Source: CALMEC01 sp963706315
GTDB taxonomy: Bacteria; Actinomycetota; Thermoleophilia; Miltoncostaeales; Miltoncostaeaceae
Assembly: GCA_963706315.1 (NCBI GenBank)
Contig: CAVPMA010000019.1
Span: 186,001 to 250,000, forward strand
DNA: 64,000 nt
Direction of reading: 5' to 3'
Notes under the pieces: model-generated
Told to the model about the DNA's origin: nothing
What the model saw: the letters and a program-made list of their open reading frames with translations, nothing else
The model's database searches: none
Position numbers and translations under genes: made by a program
Part shown: positions 26,328 to 34,081 of the stretch, in pieces
How the letters are laid out: every line of letters begins with the position of its first letter
Numbering within the stretch: the stretch's first letter is position 1

Positions 26328-26423
26328 TCACCTGATCAGGTGCGCCCGGACAGCCGGGGTCACGTCGAGCGGACGTCCGGCGCGGTTGGTCCCGCTGGAC
26401 TGCTTGATGTACTTGAGGAACAT
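26328..26423 (-). CDS. 31-residue small protein with an extreme Shine-Dalgarno sequence
   Basis: A 31-codon ORF, MFLKYIKQSSGTNRAGRPLD followed by VTPAVRAHLIR. AAGGAGGTGATCC, spaced 3 bases from the ATG, is complementary over 13 bases to the 3' end of bacterial 16S rRNA (GGATCACCTCCTT). That is far stronger than the other ribosome sites in this window and makes translation likely. The peptide is basic, with no membrane helix. No family is recognised. A strong hairpin lies just beyond its stop. It could be a conserved small protein or a signalling or ribosome-associated peptide. The function is unknown. Confidence 0.6.
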   Translation of the reverse strand: MFLKYIKQSSGTNRAGRPLDVTPAVRAHLIR

Positions 26424-26732
26424 CGCGGATCACCTCCTTCCCTGATAGCGCGTGTACCTCCAGGGAGCGAGCCAGCCGGGCGGCTGATACATGCCCGGCC
26501 CGGCGGCCGGTACCCGCGCGGGGCCGTTCTCGAGATCCCCGGTCCGGTGGCAAACCGAGCAGCGATGCAGTCCCGTTGAGCCTCCGCAACCGCTCGAGCC
26601 GGTCCGCGCCGAGGCCGTTTCCTGTGGTGGTCGAGTCGAAACGTCGACCACTCGGGGGTCTCAGCCCGAGCTTGTATCAGGACGGCGTGCGCATGCTCCT
26701 TTCGGATACACGTCGGAACGCAGGAGACCACG
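26424..26732. other. Gene-free region with two hairpins
   Basis: About 310 bases between the minus-strand 31-codon ORF and the plus-strand 40-codon ORF, so it should hold two divergent promoters. Two adjacent hairpins are visible. GTGGTCGA pairs with TCGACCAC (26627-26651) around a 9-base loop. CTCGGG pairs with CCCGAG (26651-26670) around an 8-base loop. They could belong to an untranslated leader or small RNA. No tRNA fold or known riboswitch was recognised. Confidence 0.4.
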
Positions 26733-26855
26733 ATGGAAATCGGACGCGAGATCCGCACTTACACGATCGAGCCGCTACAGACGCCGATCCCCGAGACGCC
26801 CCAGCCCGCCCCTCCCGTGCGCGCACCCGAGGAGCCGAGCCCGCTCCCATGTTGA
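26733..26855 (+). CDS. 40-residue proline-rich small protein
   Basis: A 40-codon ORF beginning MEIGREIRTYTIEPLQTPIP and continuing as a Pro/Glu-rich tail (PETPQPAPPVRAPEEPSPLPC). The AGGAGACC ribosome site is well placed. The stop overlaps the start of the following 186-residue gene in another frame, indicating translational coupling. An ordered N-terminal strand (REIRTYTIEP) with a disordered acidic-proline tail is a pattern I recall from unannotated small actinobacterial proteins, but I cannot name a family. The pairing with the next gene suggests a joint function. Confidence 0.6.
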   Translation: MEIGREIRTYTIEPLQTPIPETPQPAPPVRAPEEPSPLPC

Positions 26856-27409
26856 CGTCACAGGCCCCCGACGTTGTCGAGGCCGCCGTCGCGTGGCGCG
26901 CCTGGCGCGTCGTGCGAACTCCGCACGGCTGCCGTCTGTGGAGCGTCACCCAGTCGCTCGACTGGCCCGTCGGCGAGCCGTTCGTCGCGCGCTGCCCCCT
27001 GAGCTTCGGCGCCCACTCCGCGCCGTCAGCCGGCTGTCGGTGCGGCGTCCACGGAGCACGTGAGACCCAAGATGTCACGATCTACACCGCACACCATCCC
27101 GCGAGCGCCGACCGGCGCGTCGCCGTCGGGCTCGTCTCGCTGTGGGGGGACGTCGTCGAAGGCGAGCGGGGGTGGCGTGCCTCGCATGCATACCCACGTC
27201 GCATCCTGCTCGTTCCGCTGGAGCGCGCGGGCTCGCGTCACGACGATCTCGTCACGGCCCTCGACCTCGCGGACTACGGCGTCCCCGTCGAGATCCATGA
27301 GGGTGCGCGGAAGGCGATCACCGACGAGGTCGTCCTTGACTGGCCGCGAGTCGAGTGGGCAGCTGCCATTCCCACCATCTCGAGCCGATCGCAAGCCGCC
27401 TCGGGGTAA
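26849..27409 (+). CDS. Unknown 186-residue protein with a CxCG motif
   Basis: The N-terminal half reads AVAWRAWRVVRTPHGCRLWS, then DWPVGEPFVARCPLSFGAHS, then AGCRCGVHGARE. Cysteines are spaced C-x~26-C-x~15-C-x-C-G, suggesting a zinc- or metal-binding module. A second part follows (VAVGLVSLWGDVVEGERGWR and SHAYPRRILLVPL), ending in a helix-rich region (ALDLADYGVPVEIHEGARKA). The combination of a Trp-Arg-rich start, a C-x-C-G-(I/V) motif and SLWGDVVEG.RGWR.SHAYP looks like a conserved but unannotated actinobacterial family. No function is proposed. Its start overlaps the 40-residue gene by 7 bases. Confidence 0.7.
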   Translation: MLTSQAPDVVEAAVAWRAWRVVRTPHGCRLWSVTQSLDWPVGEPFVARCPLSFGAHSAPSAGCRCGVHGARETQDVTIYTAHHPASADRRVAVGLVSLWGDVVEGERGWRASHAYPRRILLVPLERAGSRHDDLVTALDLADYGVPVEIHEGARKAITDEVVLDWPRVEWAAAIPTISSRSQAASG

Positions 27410-27426
27410 CGCCACCCGGGTGCGAA

Positions 27427-28320
27427 TCAGCTCCTGTGTAGGGAAATCAACTCGCTGAACCGGCTGGCCGCCTGCAGGGCGTAGTCGCGGGCGTTGTTGT
27501 TCATCACCACGGCGACCTCCTGCGCGCGCTCGGCCATGTCGAGCACCGGGTCGACCCATTCCTCGAGCTCCCGGTCGGCGTACTCGTAGTCGAAGCGCTC
27601 AGCGACGGTGCGGCCCCGCGTCCACGCGGTGGCGTTGCGACCGTGCATCCGCACGTAGGCGAGTGCCGGCGAGGTGACCTCCACGACCGGCGGCATGGCG
27701 CTCATGGCCTCGATCCGGGGCGCGTCGACGCAGACCCACGCGGCGTCGTGCTCGGCGAGGAGGGCGACGGCCCGCTCCCGCTCCCCGGGCGCCACCCAGG
27801 AGCGGTGGCGGAACTCCACGGCCGCCCGGGCGGGCCGCAGGCGGCTCAGGATTCGCGCGAGCTCGTCGCGCTGACGCTCCCCTGAGACCACGAACGGCGG
27901 GAGCTGCACGAGGATCGCACCGAGCTTGTCGCCGAGCGCGCCGCAGGCCTCGAGCAGCGTGTCGATCGCCGCGTCACGCAGCTCCCGGCTCGGCCGGCGG
28001 ATCCGGCCCTTCGCGTCGAGCTCGGCCGGCAGGTTGCGAAGCGGCGCCGGGAGGCGCCCCGGGTCGCTCGGATGCCCGGAGATCACCTGGTGCGCCTTGA
28101 CGTGGAAGCGGAAGTCCGGCGGGGTGCGCTCCGCCCATGCCGCGACGGTCTCGATCGTGGGGAGCGCGTAGAAGCTCGCGTTCACCTCGACCATCGGGAA
28201 CCGCTCGGCGTAGTAGCGAAGGCGTCCCTCGGCGTCGTTCTTGACCTCCGGCGGGTACCACCCGGCCTTGATGAACTCCGGGTCGGTCCACGAAGCGGTG
28301 CCGACGAGGATGTTCGCCAC
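27427..28320 (-). CDS. DUF72 domain protein (TIM-barrel-like)
   Basis: A 297-residue DUF72 (YecE-like) protein. Family blocks are present: LVGTASWTDPEFIKAGWYPP at the N-terminus, FPMVEVNASFYALPTIETV, FRFHVKAHQVIS, AVEFRHRSWV, and YVRMHGRN near the C-terminus, followed by VAVVMNNNARDYAL. The fold is a TIM barrel, and the biochemical role is not established. It follows ccmH on the same strand with 7 bases between, so it may be the last gene of that transcript. Confidence 0.9.
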   Translation of the reverse strand: MANILVGTASWTDPEFIKAGWYPPEVKNDAEGRLRYYAERFPMVEVNASFYALPTIETVAAWAERTPPDFRFHVKAHQVISGHPSDPGRLPAPLRNLPAELDAKGRIRRPSRELRDAAIDTLLEACGALGDKLGAILVQLPPFVVSGERQRDELARILSRLRPARAAVEFRHRSWVAPGERERAVALLAEHDAAWVCVDAPRIEAMSAMPPVVEVTSPALAYVRMHGRNATAWTRGRTVAERFDYEYADRELEEWVDPVLDMAERAQEVAVVMNNNARDYALQAASRFSELISLHRS

Positions 28321-28327
28321 GCCGTGG

Positions 28328-28774
28328 CTACCCGTCGCCGAAGGCGTCCAGCTCCCGCTCGACTCGCGCGCGATCCTCGCTGGTGAGCGCCACGGGCGCC
28401 GCCTCGGTGCGCGGACGGCGCTTCGCCCAGGCGCGGGTGATGAACGGGATGGAGCAGAGCCCGATCGCGACCGCCAGTATCGGAACGATCCACGCGACCA
28501 GGTCGAAGCCCTTCGTCGGCGGGGTCGTGAGCACGCCCCGGCCGAACTCCGCCACGAACTCCGCCTTGATCTGGTCCTTCGTACGCCCTTGGGCGATGCG
28601 CTCGGCGATCTGCGCCTTCATGCGCTGCGCGACGGGGGCGTTCGAAACCTCCAGTGGGGAGTTGCACGTGGGACAGCGAAGCTCCTCCGCGACCTCGGTG
28701 ACGGTCAGGCCGAGCGCCGACGCGGGCGCGAGCAGCATCGCCGCGGCGAGGATCAGCGCCGCGAGCCGCCTCAC
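28328..28774 (-). CDS. ccmH: Cytochrome c maturation protein CcmH/CycL
   Basis: A 148-residue protein with a signal peptide (LAALILAAAMLLAPASALGL), the redox motif ELRCPTCNSPLEVSNAPVAQ (CxxC) and a C-terminal membrane helix (LVAWIVPILAVAIGLCSIPF). CcmH reduces apocytochrome c cysteines before haem ligation outside the membrane. It overlaps the thioredoxin-like gene by four bases, matching the CcmG-CcmH pairing seen in cytochrome c maturation operons. The other ccm genes are not in the window. Confidence 0.9.
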   Translation of the reverse strand: MRRLAALILAAAMLLAPASALGLTVTEVAEELRCPTCNSPLEVSNAPVAQRMKAQIAERIAQGRTKDQIKAEFVAEFGRGVLTTPPTKGFDLVAWIVPILAVAIGLCSIPFITRAWAKRRPRTEAAPVALTSEDRARVERELDAFGDG

Positions 28775-29397
28775 GAGCCCAGCACCTGGTCGAGATGGGC
28801 GGCGATCTCACGGCCCGACGCCTCGGTGATGCCGCCGCGGTACGGGAGCAGCCGCATGCGCCCGTCCGGATCGATCACGAACGTCTCGGGCAGCTGCGCC
28901 GTGCCGAACTTGCGCTGCGTGGCGTCCGTGCCGTCACGGACCGAGGGAAACGTGAGCTTGTACCGGCTGATGAAGGCCTTCGCGTCGCTCGAGATGTCCT
29001 GGGTATTGACGCCCAGCACGACGACGCCCCTCGGCGAGTAGCGCGTCCAGAGGGACTCGAGGATCGGCGCCTCGTCCTTGCACGGGTCGCACCACGACGC
29101 CCAGAGGTTCAACACCACTGGCCGTCCGCGCAGGGACGCGAGCGACAGCTGGCCGCCGTCACCCGTCACGTCGCCCCCGGGATGGAGCACCGCGAGCGTG
29201 AAGTCGGGTGCCATGACCGCCTGGTTCTCGGCGATGCGCCGGTCGATGCCGCGCGACAGGTCCTCGTCGCTCTTGACGAGGCCGAGGATCAGCAGGAGGA
29301 CGAGACCGGCCGCCAGGACGCAGCCGACGGTGACGCCCACGACGCGGCCGCGACTCCACCTACCCGTGTCCGGCGCACCAGGTTCCTGCGAATCCAC
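28771..29397 (-). CDS. Membrane-anchored TlpA/ResA/CcmG thioredoxin-like protein
   Basis: A 208-residue protein with one N-terminal membrane helix (VVGVTVGCVLAAGLVLLLIL) and an extracytoplasmic thioredoxin fold. The active site is NLWASWCDPCKDEAPIL (CxxC), followed by VVVLGVNTQDIS and LPETFVIDPDGRMRL. This matches CcmG/ResA proteins that keep apocytochrome cysteines reduced. Overlap with ccmH supports that role over general thiol exchange. Confidence 0.88.
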   Translation of the reverse strand: MDSQEPGAPDTGRWSRGRVVGVTVGCVLAAGLVLLLILGLVKSDEDLSRGIDRRIAENQAVMAPDFTLAVLHPGGDVTGDGGQLSLASLRGRPVVLNLWASWCDPCKDEAPILESLWTRYSPRGVVVLGVNTQDISSDAKAFISRYKLTFPSVRDGTDATQRKFGTAQLPETFVIDPDGRMRLLPYRGGITEASGREIAAHLDQVLGS

Positions 29398-29460
29398 CCC
29401 CGCAATGTAGCGCCGCCTGGCGCCGCTGAGGCAGGACGCGGCAATGTCGGGACGATCGTG

Positions 29461-29498
29461 CCGCTCGTAGGTCGCGCCACGGCGTTACCTACGAGCGG
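29461..29498 (-). terminator. Perfect 12-base hairpin at the end of trpC
   Basis: CCGCTCGTAGGT and ACCTACGAGCGG pair perfectly around a 14-base loop. One arm contains the trpC stop codon, so it probably ends the deoC-hisIE-trp transcript before the cytochrome maturation genes. It lacks a T-tract. Confidence 0.6.
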
Positions 29499-30286
29499 GA
29501 GCTCTCGCCTGCGTTGCCGAGGAGCAGCCGCGCGGCGTGCGCCGGGTCCGGCGCCGACATGAGCGCCTCGCCCACCAAGATGGCGTCGACCCCGGCCTCC
29601 TCGAGTCGCCGGACGTCGGCCGGGTCGGAGATGCCGGACTCGGCGACGACGACGGTGCCGGCCGGGATGTCGGACAAGAGGCGCAGGGCCGTCTCGGGGT
29701 CCACCTCGAGGGTCTTGAGGTTGCGGTTGTTGATCCCCACGATCTCGGCCCCGGCCTCGACCGCGATCTCGACGTCGTCCTCGTCGTGCACCTCGACCAG
29801 GAGGTCCAGGCCGAGCTCGTGCCCGAAATGCAGGAGATCGCCAAGGAGCTCGGGCCCGGTGGCCGCCACGATCAGCAGCGCGGCGTCGGCGCCGGCGAGG
29901 CGGGCCTCGACGAGTTGGTACTCGTCGACGATGAAGTCCTTGCGAAGCAGGGGCAGCGACACCGCCGCACGCGCCTCGCGCAGGTCGTCGAGACTCCCGC
30001 CGAAGTACTGCGGCTCGGTGAGGATTGAGCACGCGGACGCACCCCCAGCCTCGTAGGCGCGGACGATCTCGGTGACGCTCGCGCCGGGGCGGATCGGACC
30101 GCGGGACGGGCTCGCTCGCTTCATCTCCGCGATCAGCGACACGCCCGGGGCGATGAGCGCCTCCGAGAAGGGCCGTCCGCGGCGCGGCGGCTCGAGCCCT
30201 TCGGCAAGCGCCTCGATGGGGCGCTCCGCCCTGCGGCGGCCGATCTCGGCGTGCGTCGCTTCGACGATGTCCTCCAGGAATCCCAC
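29489..30286 (-). CDS. trpC: Indole-3-glycerol phosphate synthase
   Basis: A 265-residue TIM-barrel enzyme closing the ring of carboxyphenylaminodeoxyribulose 5-phosphate to indole-3-glycerol phosphate in tryptophan synthesis. Catalytic Lys and Glu sit in SLIAEMKRASPSRGPI and LLRKDFIVDEYQL, with later motifs GINNRNLKTL, VVAESGI and ILVGEALM. The start is the GTG after CGAGGGGGAGCAC, 13 bases beyond the trpD stop. The longer frame has no similarity. It is the last gene of the trp run. trpF, trpB and trpA are not in the window. Confidence 0.93.
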   Translation of the reverse strand: MGFLEDIVEATHAEIGRRRAERPIEALAEGLEPPRRGRPFSEALIAPGVSLIAEMKRASPSRGPIRPGASVTEIVRAYEAGGASACSILTEPQYFGGSLDDLREARAAVSLPLLRKDFIVDEYQLVEARLAGADAALLIVAATGPELLGDLLHFGHELGLDLLVEVHDEDDVEIAVEAGAEIVGINNRNLKTLEVDPETALRLLSDIPAGTVVVAESGISDPADVRRLEEAGVDAILVGEALMSAPDPAHAARLLLGNAGESSRS

Positions 30287-30299
30287 GTGCTCCCCCTCG

Positions 30300-31331
30300 C
30301 TACCCGACGGCCGCCGGCGCCAGCTCGTTGGTGGCCGCGACGAACGCCGCGAGCCGCTCGCCGGCCCGCCCGCTCGCGAGGCTCTCACAGGCCGCCGCGA
30401 ACCCCTCCTCCAGCGACGCCACCTCGCCCGACACGAAGATCGCCGCGGCGGCGTTGATCGCGACGAGGTCGGCCGCTCCGCCCTGCCCGCCCTCGAGGAC
30501 CGCCGTGACGACCGCGGCGTTGTCGGCCGGCTCGCCGCCCGCGATCGCCGCCGGGTGGGGCGCGGGGATGCCGAACGCGGCCGGGTCGATTCGCCACCGG
30601 CGAAGGCCCTCGGGCCTCACCTCCACGACATCGGTCGGCGTCTCCGTCGAGATCTCGTCCATGCCGTCCCGCGCGGCGGCCACGAGGGCGTGGTCCACGC
30701 CCAGAGCGTGCAGTGCCTCCCCGAGGCGCTCCAGGTAGGCCGGGTCGGACACGCCGATGACCTGACGCCGAACGCCCGCAGGGTTGGTGAGCGGACCGAG
30801 CAGGTTGAAGATCGTGCGCACGCCGAGCGCGCGGCGCACCGGCACGATGTGGCGAAACGCCGGGTGGTGCGCGGGAGCGAACATGAACCCGATTCCCGTG
30901 CGCTCGATGCACGCGGCCACCGCCTCGGGGGTGAGGTCGATGCGGGCCCCAAGCGCCTCGAGCACGTCCGCGCTGCCGCTGCGGGAGGTCGCGGACCGGT
31001 TGCCGTGCTTCGCCACCGGCACGCCGGCCCCCGCCACGACGAACGCCGCCGCGGTCGAGACGTTGAACGTGGCGCGCCCGCCGCCCGTCCCGCAGGTGTC
31101 GACCAGCGGTGTGCGGGCCGTGACCACGGCCTCGCTGCGTGCCCGGACAACGGAGGCCAGCCCGGCGAGCTCGGCGGCCGTCTCCCCCTTCGCGCGCAGC
31201 GCAACGAGGAACGCCCCCGTCTGGACCGGGTCGATCTCTCCCGCCATGACCAGGTCGAGCGCCTGCGCTGCGCCCTCGCGGCCGAGGTCCTCACCGGCGA
31301 GGAGTCGGTCGATCTGCGCGGCAACGCTCAC
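30300..31331 (-). CDS. trpD: Anthranilate phosphoribosyltransferase
   Basis: A 343-residue enzyme transferring phosphoribose from PRPP to anthranilate. The PRPP/magnesium loop VDTCGTGGGRATFNVST, then VPVAKHGNRSATSRSGSADV, and the anthranilate-site segment PAHHPAFRHIVPVRRALG with TIFNLLGPLTNPAG are all conserved. The GTG start overlaps the trpG stop (GTGA), and the gene is separate from trpG rather than fused as in some bacteria. Confidence 0.94.
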   Translation of the reverse strand: MSVAAQIDRLLAGEDLGREGAAQALDLVMAGEIDPVQTGAFLVALRAKGETAAELAGLASVVRARSEAVVTARTPLVDTCGTGGGRATFNVSTAAAFVVAGAGVPVAKHGNRSATSRSGSADVLEALGARIDLTPEAVAACIERTGIGFMFAPAHHPAFRHIVPVRRALGVRTIFNLLGPLTNPAGVRRQVIGVSDPAYLERLGEALHALGVDHALVAAARDGMDEISTETPTDVVEVRPEGLRRWRIDPAAFGIPAPHPAAIAGGEPADNAAVVTAVLEGGQGGAADLVAINAAAAIFVSGEVASLEEGFAAACESLASGRAGERLAAFVAATNELAPAAVG

Positions 31332-31903
31332 TCGGCCATCCCGAGGAAGTTCGCGAGCAGCCGCTTGCCCGCCGCGGTGAGGATCGACTCGGGGTGGAAC
31401 TGCACCCCCTCCACCGGCAGCTCCCGGTGGCGGAGCCCCATGATCACGTCACCGTCGCACCAGGCCGACACCTCGAGCTCCTCCGGCAGGTCGCCCTCCA
31501 CAATCAGCGAGTGGTAGCGCGTGGCGGTCATCGGGTTCTCGATCCCCGCGAACAGCGTCTTCCCGTCGTGGGCGATCTCGCTGGTCTTCCCGTGAACCGG
31601 CTCGGCGCCGCGGACGATCTTCCCACCGAAGGCCTGCCCGATCGCCTGGTGGCCGAGGCAGACGCCGAGCACCGGCACCCGGCCGGCGAAGTGGCGGATG
31701 GCTTCGACGGAGATGCCCGCCTCGTCGGGGGTCTTGGGCCCGGGCGAGATCACCAGGTGGGTGGGCGCGAGCGCGTCGAGGCCCGCAAGGTCGATCATGT
31801 CGTGGCGGTGCACGAGCACCTCGGCGCCCTGCTCCGAGAGGTACTGGAACAGGTTGTAGGTGAAGCTGTCGTAGTTGTCGACGAGGACGACGCGTGGGTT
31901 CAT
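31328..31903 (-). CDS. trpG: Anthranilate synthase component II (glutamine amidotransferase)
   Basis: A 191-residue class I glutamine amidotransferase feeding ammonia to TrpE. It has the conserved start LVDNYDSFTYNL, an oxyanion strand (ISPGPKTPDEAG), the nucleophile Cys in GVCLGHQAIGQ, and His/Glu in VQFHPESILT. It may also serve p-aminobenzoate synthesis, as in several bacteria with a single amidotransferase; this is inference. It lies 10 bases after trpE. Confidence 0.93.
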   Translation of the reverse strand: MNPRVVLVDNYDSFTYNLFQYLSEQGAEVLVHRHDMIDLAGLDALAPTHLVISPGPKTPDEAGISVEAIRHFAGRVPVLGVCLGHQAIGQAFGGKIVRGAEPVHGKTSEIAHDGKTLFAGIENPMTATRYHSLIVEGDLPEELEVSAWCDGDVIMGLRHRELPVEGVQFHPESILTAAGKRLLANFLGMAE

Positions 31904-31913
31904 CGTGCCGCTC

Positions 31914-33446
31914 CTACCAATCCGTCTGCGCGGCAGCGACCTCGATGGCACGGAACATCGCGGCGGCCTTGTTCTCGGTCTCAATGAATTCCGACGCGGC
32001 GACCGAGTCCGCCACGATGCCCGCGCCGGCCTGCACGTACGCCGTGCCACCGTGGCAGACCATGGTCCGGATGGTGATGCACGTGTCGAGGTCGCCGTCG
32101 AACCCGAGGTAGCCGACCGCGCCGCCGAACGGCCCGCGCTTCGTCGGCTCGAGCTCGTCGATGATCTCCATCGCCCGTACCTTGGGGGCGCCCGACAGCG
32201 TCCCCGCCGGGAAGGCGGCCCGGAGCGCGTCGGTGGCGCGCATGCCCTCGGCGAGCTCGCCGACAACGCTGCTCTCGATGTGCATGACGTGGCTGTACAG
32301 GTGGATGCCCATGAGCTCCCGCACGCTGACGGTCCCGGGCCGCGCAACCCGGCCGACGTCGTTGCGTCCGAGGTCGACGAGCATCACGTGCTCCGCGCGC
32401 TCCTTGGGATCCTCCAGCAGCTCCTCCGCCAGGCGCTGGTCCTCGGCGAGGGTCTGGCCACGCGGGCGGGTGCCCGCGATCGGCCGCGTCTCCACCCTGC
32501 CCTCGCTCACCTTGACGAGCATCTCGGGCGACGCGCCGACGAGGGCGACGTCGCCGAAGTCGAGGAAGAACATGTACGGGGACGGGTTGACCGTGCGCAG
32601 CCCGCGATACACCGCGAACGGGTCGAGCGACATGCGCGCGGCGAAGCGCTGCGACGGGACGACCTGGAACGCGTCGCCCGCAAAGACGTACTCGCGCACC
32701 CGCTCGACCGCCGCCTCGAACTCCGCCCGCGTCATGTTGCTCTCGATGGGCCCGATCTCGGGCTCGCCGTCGCGGTCGGGGCGGTGCGGGACCGGCCCGG
32801 CGAGCCGCTCCTTGAGCTCCACCATCTCGTCGAGCGCCCGCTGGTAGGCGACCTCGACGGGATCGTCCTGGTCCAGCCGGCACGGGACGACCAGCGTCAG
32901 CGACCGGCGCAGGTGGTCGAACTGCACAACCGGTCCGGTGACCATCATCGCGATGTCGGGGATGCCGCGGTCGTCGTGCGGGACATCCGGCAGGCGCTCG
33001 ACCCGGCGGACCAGGTCGTAGCCGAAGAACCCGACCGCTCCGCCGTAGAACGCCAGCGGCTCGGACGGCGGCGCAACGCCGACCGACGACACCACGTCCT
33101 CGACGGCCCCGAACGGGTCGTTCGCGTCGAGGGTCCTGATCGTGCCGTCTGCGAAGAGCACGGCCAGCTGGTCGCCGACGCCGCGCACCACCGCCTGCGG
33201 GCGAACCCCGATCATCGAGTAGCGCCCGAGGCGCTGCCCTTCCTCGGCGGACTCGAGCAGGAAGCACGGGCCGTCGTCGCGGAGCTTGAGGAACGCGCTG
33301 ACGGGCGTCTCGCAGTCGGCGATGAAGGTGTGGACGAGGGGCACCTGCCGGTACGACCCGGCCAGGGCGGCGACCTCGTCGAGCGCCGGCGACACCGACA
33401 TGCCCGCCACTGCCGGCGGGGTGAGGTTGAGGCGAAGCGGGCTCAC
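31914..33446 (-). CDS. trpE: Anthranilate synthase component I
   Basis: A 510-residue chorismate-using enzyme. The N-terminal region carries FLLESAEEGQRLGRYSMIG, the LLES-type element that binds tryptophan for feedback inhibition, so allosteric control is likely. The catalytic half has GDAFQVVPSQRFAARM, SPEMLVKVSEGRVETRPIAG, TRPRGQT, RNDVGRVARPGTV and SGAPKVRAMEIIDELE. The GTG overlaps the hisIE stop. The domain and motif pattern separates it from the related PabB. Confidence 0.93.
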   Translation of the reverse strand: MSPLRLNLTPPAVAGMSVSPALDEVAALAGSYRQVPLVHTFIADCETPVSAFLKLRDDGPCFLLESAEEGQRLGRYSMIGVRPQAVVRGVGDQLAVLFADGTIRTLDANDPFGAVEDVVSSVGVAPPSEPLAFYGGAVGFFGYDLVRRVERLPDVPHDDRGIPDIAMMVTGPVVQFDHLRRSLTLVVPCRLDQDDPVEVAYQRALDEMVELKERLAGPVPHRPDRDGEPEIGPIESNMTRAEFEAAVERVREYVFAGDAFQVVPSQRFAARMSLDPFAVYRGLRTVNPSPYMFFLDFGDVALVGASPEMLVKVSEGRVETRPIAGTRPRGQTLAEDQRLAEELLEDPKERAEHVMLVDLGRNDVGRVARPGTVSVRELMGIHLYSHVMHIESSVVGELAEGMRATDALRAAFPAGTLSGAPKVRAMEIIDELEPTKRGPFGGAVGYLGFDGDLDTCITIRTMVCHGGTAYVQAGAGIVADSVAASEFIETENKAAAMFRAIEVAAAQTDW

Positions 33447-34081
33447 CGGCGCCGGGACTCCAGCTCGGCGGCGACCTCATCGAACTGCACCCCGGCGGCG
33501 CGCCACAGCACCGCGAGGTGGTACAGCAGGTCGGCGCTCTCGTAGACGACCTGGCCGTGCTCCGACCCCTTCGCGGCGAGGACGACCTCGGTGGCCTCCT
33601 CCCCCACCTTCTTGCAGACCGTGTCGATGCCCTTTGCGAGCAGCCGCGCGGTGTACGACGCGTCCGGGTCGTCGGCATCGGCGCGCTCGTCGATGACGCG
33701 GGCGAGCTCCGTGAGGGAAGCGAACGGCTGGGCGTCGTCGCCGGCGAGCCGGTCGAAGAAGCACGACGGGGCGCCGGTGTGGCATGCCACACCGGTCTGG
33801 TCGACGAGCACCACGAGCGTGTCGCCGTCGCAGTCGAGCAGGATCCCCCTGACCCGCTGGGTATTGCCGCTCGTCGCGCCCTTATGCCACAGCCCCTCCC
33901 GGGACCGCGACCAGAACCAGGTCTCCCCCCGTTCGATCGTGAGCGCCAGCGACTCGGCGTTCATCCAGGCGTGGGTCAGCACCCGCCCGCTGGTGGCATC
34001 CTGCACGATGGCCGGCACGAGCCCGTCGGCGCCGTACCGGACGCGGGCGAGCACGTCTGGCTCGACATCGACGGAGCTCAT
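33443..34081 (-). CDS. hisIE: Bifunctional phosphoribosyl-AMP cyclohydrolase/phosphoribosyl-ATP pyrophosphatase
   Basis: A 212-residue fusion for steps two and three of histidine synthesis. The N-terminal HisI part has MNAESLALTIERGETWFWSR, WHKGATSGN and zinc-type cysteines in LLDCDGD and VACHTGAPSCF. The C-terminal HisE part begins near LTELARVIDERADAD and has DTVCKKVGEEATEVVLAAK and ADLLYHLAVLW. The ATG overlaps the deoC stop. Other his genes are not nearby, so this is a split histidine pathway joined to trp genes. Confidence 0.93.
   Translation of the reverse strand: MSSVDVEPDVLARVRYGADGLVPAIVQDATSGRVLTHAWMNAESLALTIERGETWFWSRSREGLWHKGATSGNTQRVRGILLDCDGDTLVVLVDQTGVACHTGAPSCFFDRLAGDDAQPFASLTELARVIDERADADDPDASYTARLLAKGIDTVCKKVGEEATEVVLAAKGSEHGQVVYESADLLYHLAVLWRAAGVQFDEVAAELESRRR

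Noticed and set aside
26400..26436. GCGGATCACCTCCTT on the plus strand as the 3' end of a 16S rRNA gene
   Set aside because: Only the last 13 bases match; the preceding sequence is not the conserved 16S terminal helix. On the minus strand it is a correctly spaced Shine-Dalgarno site.
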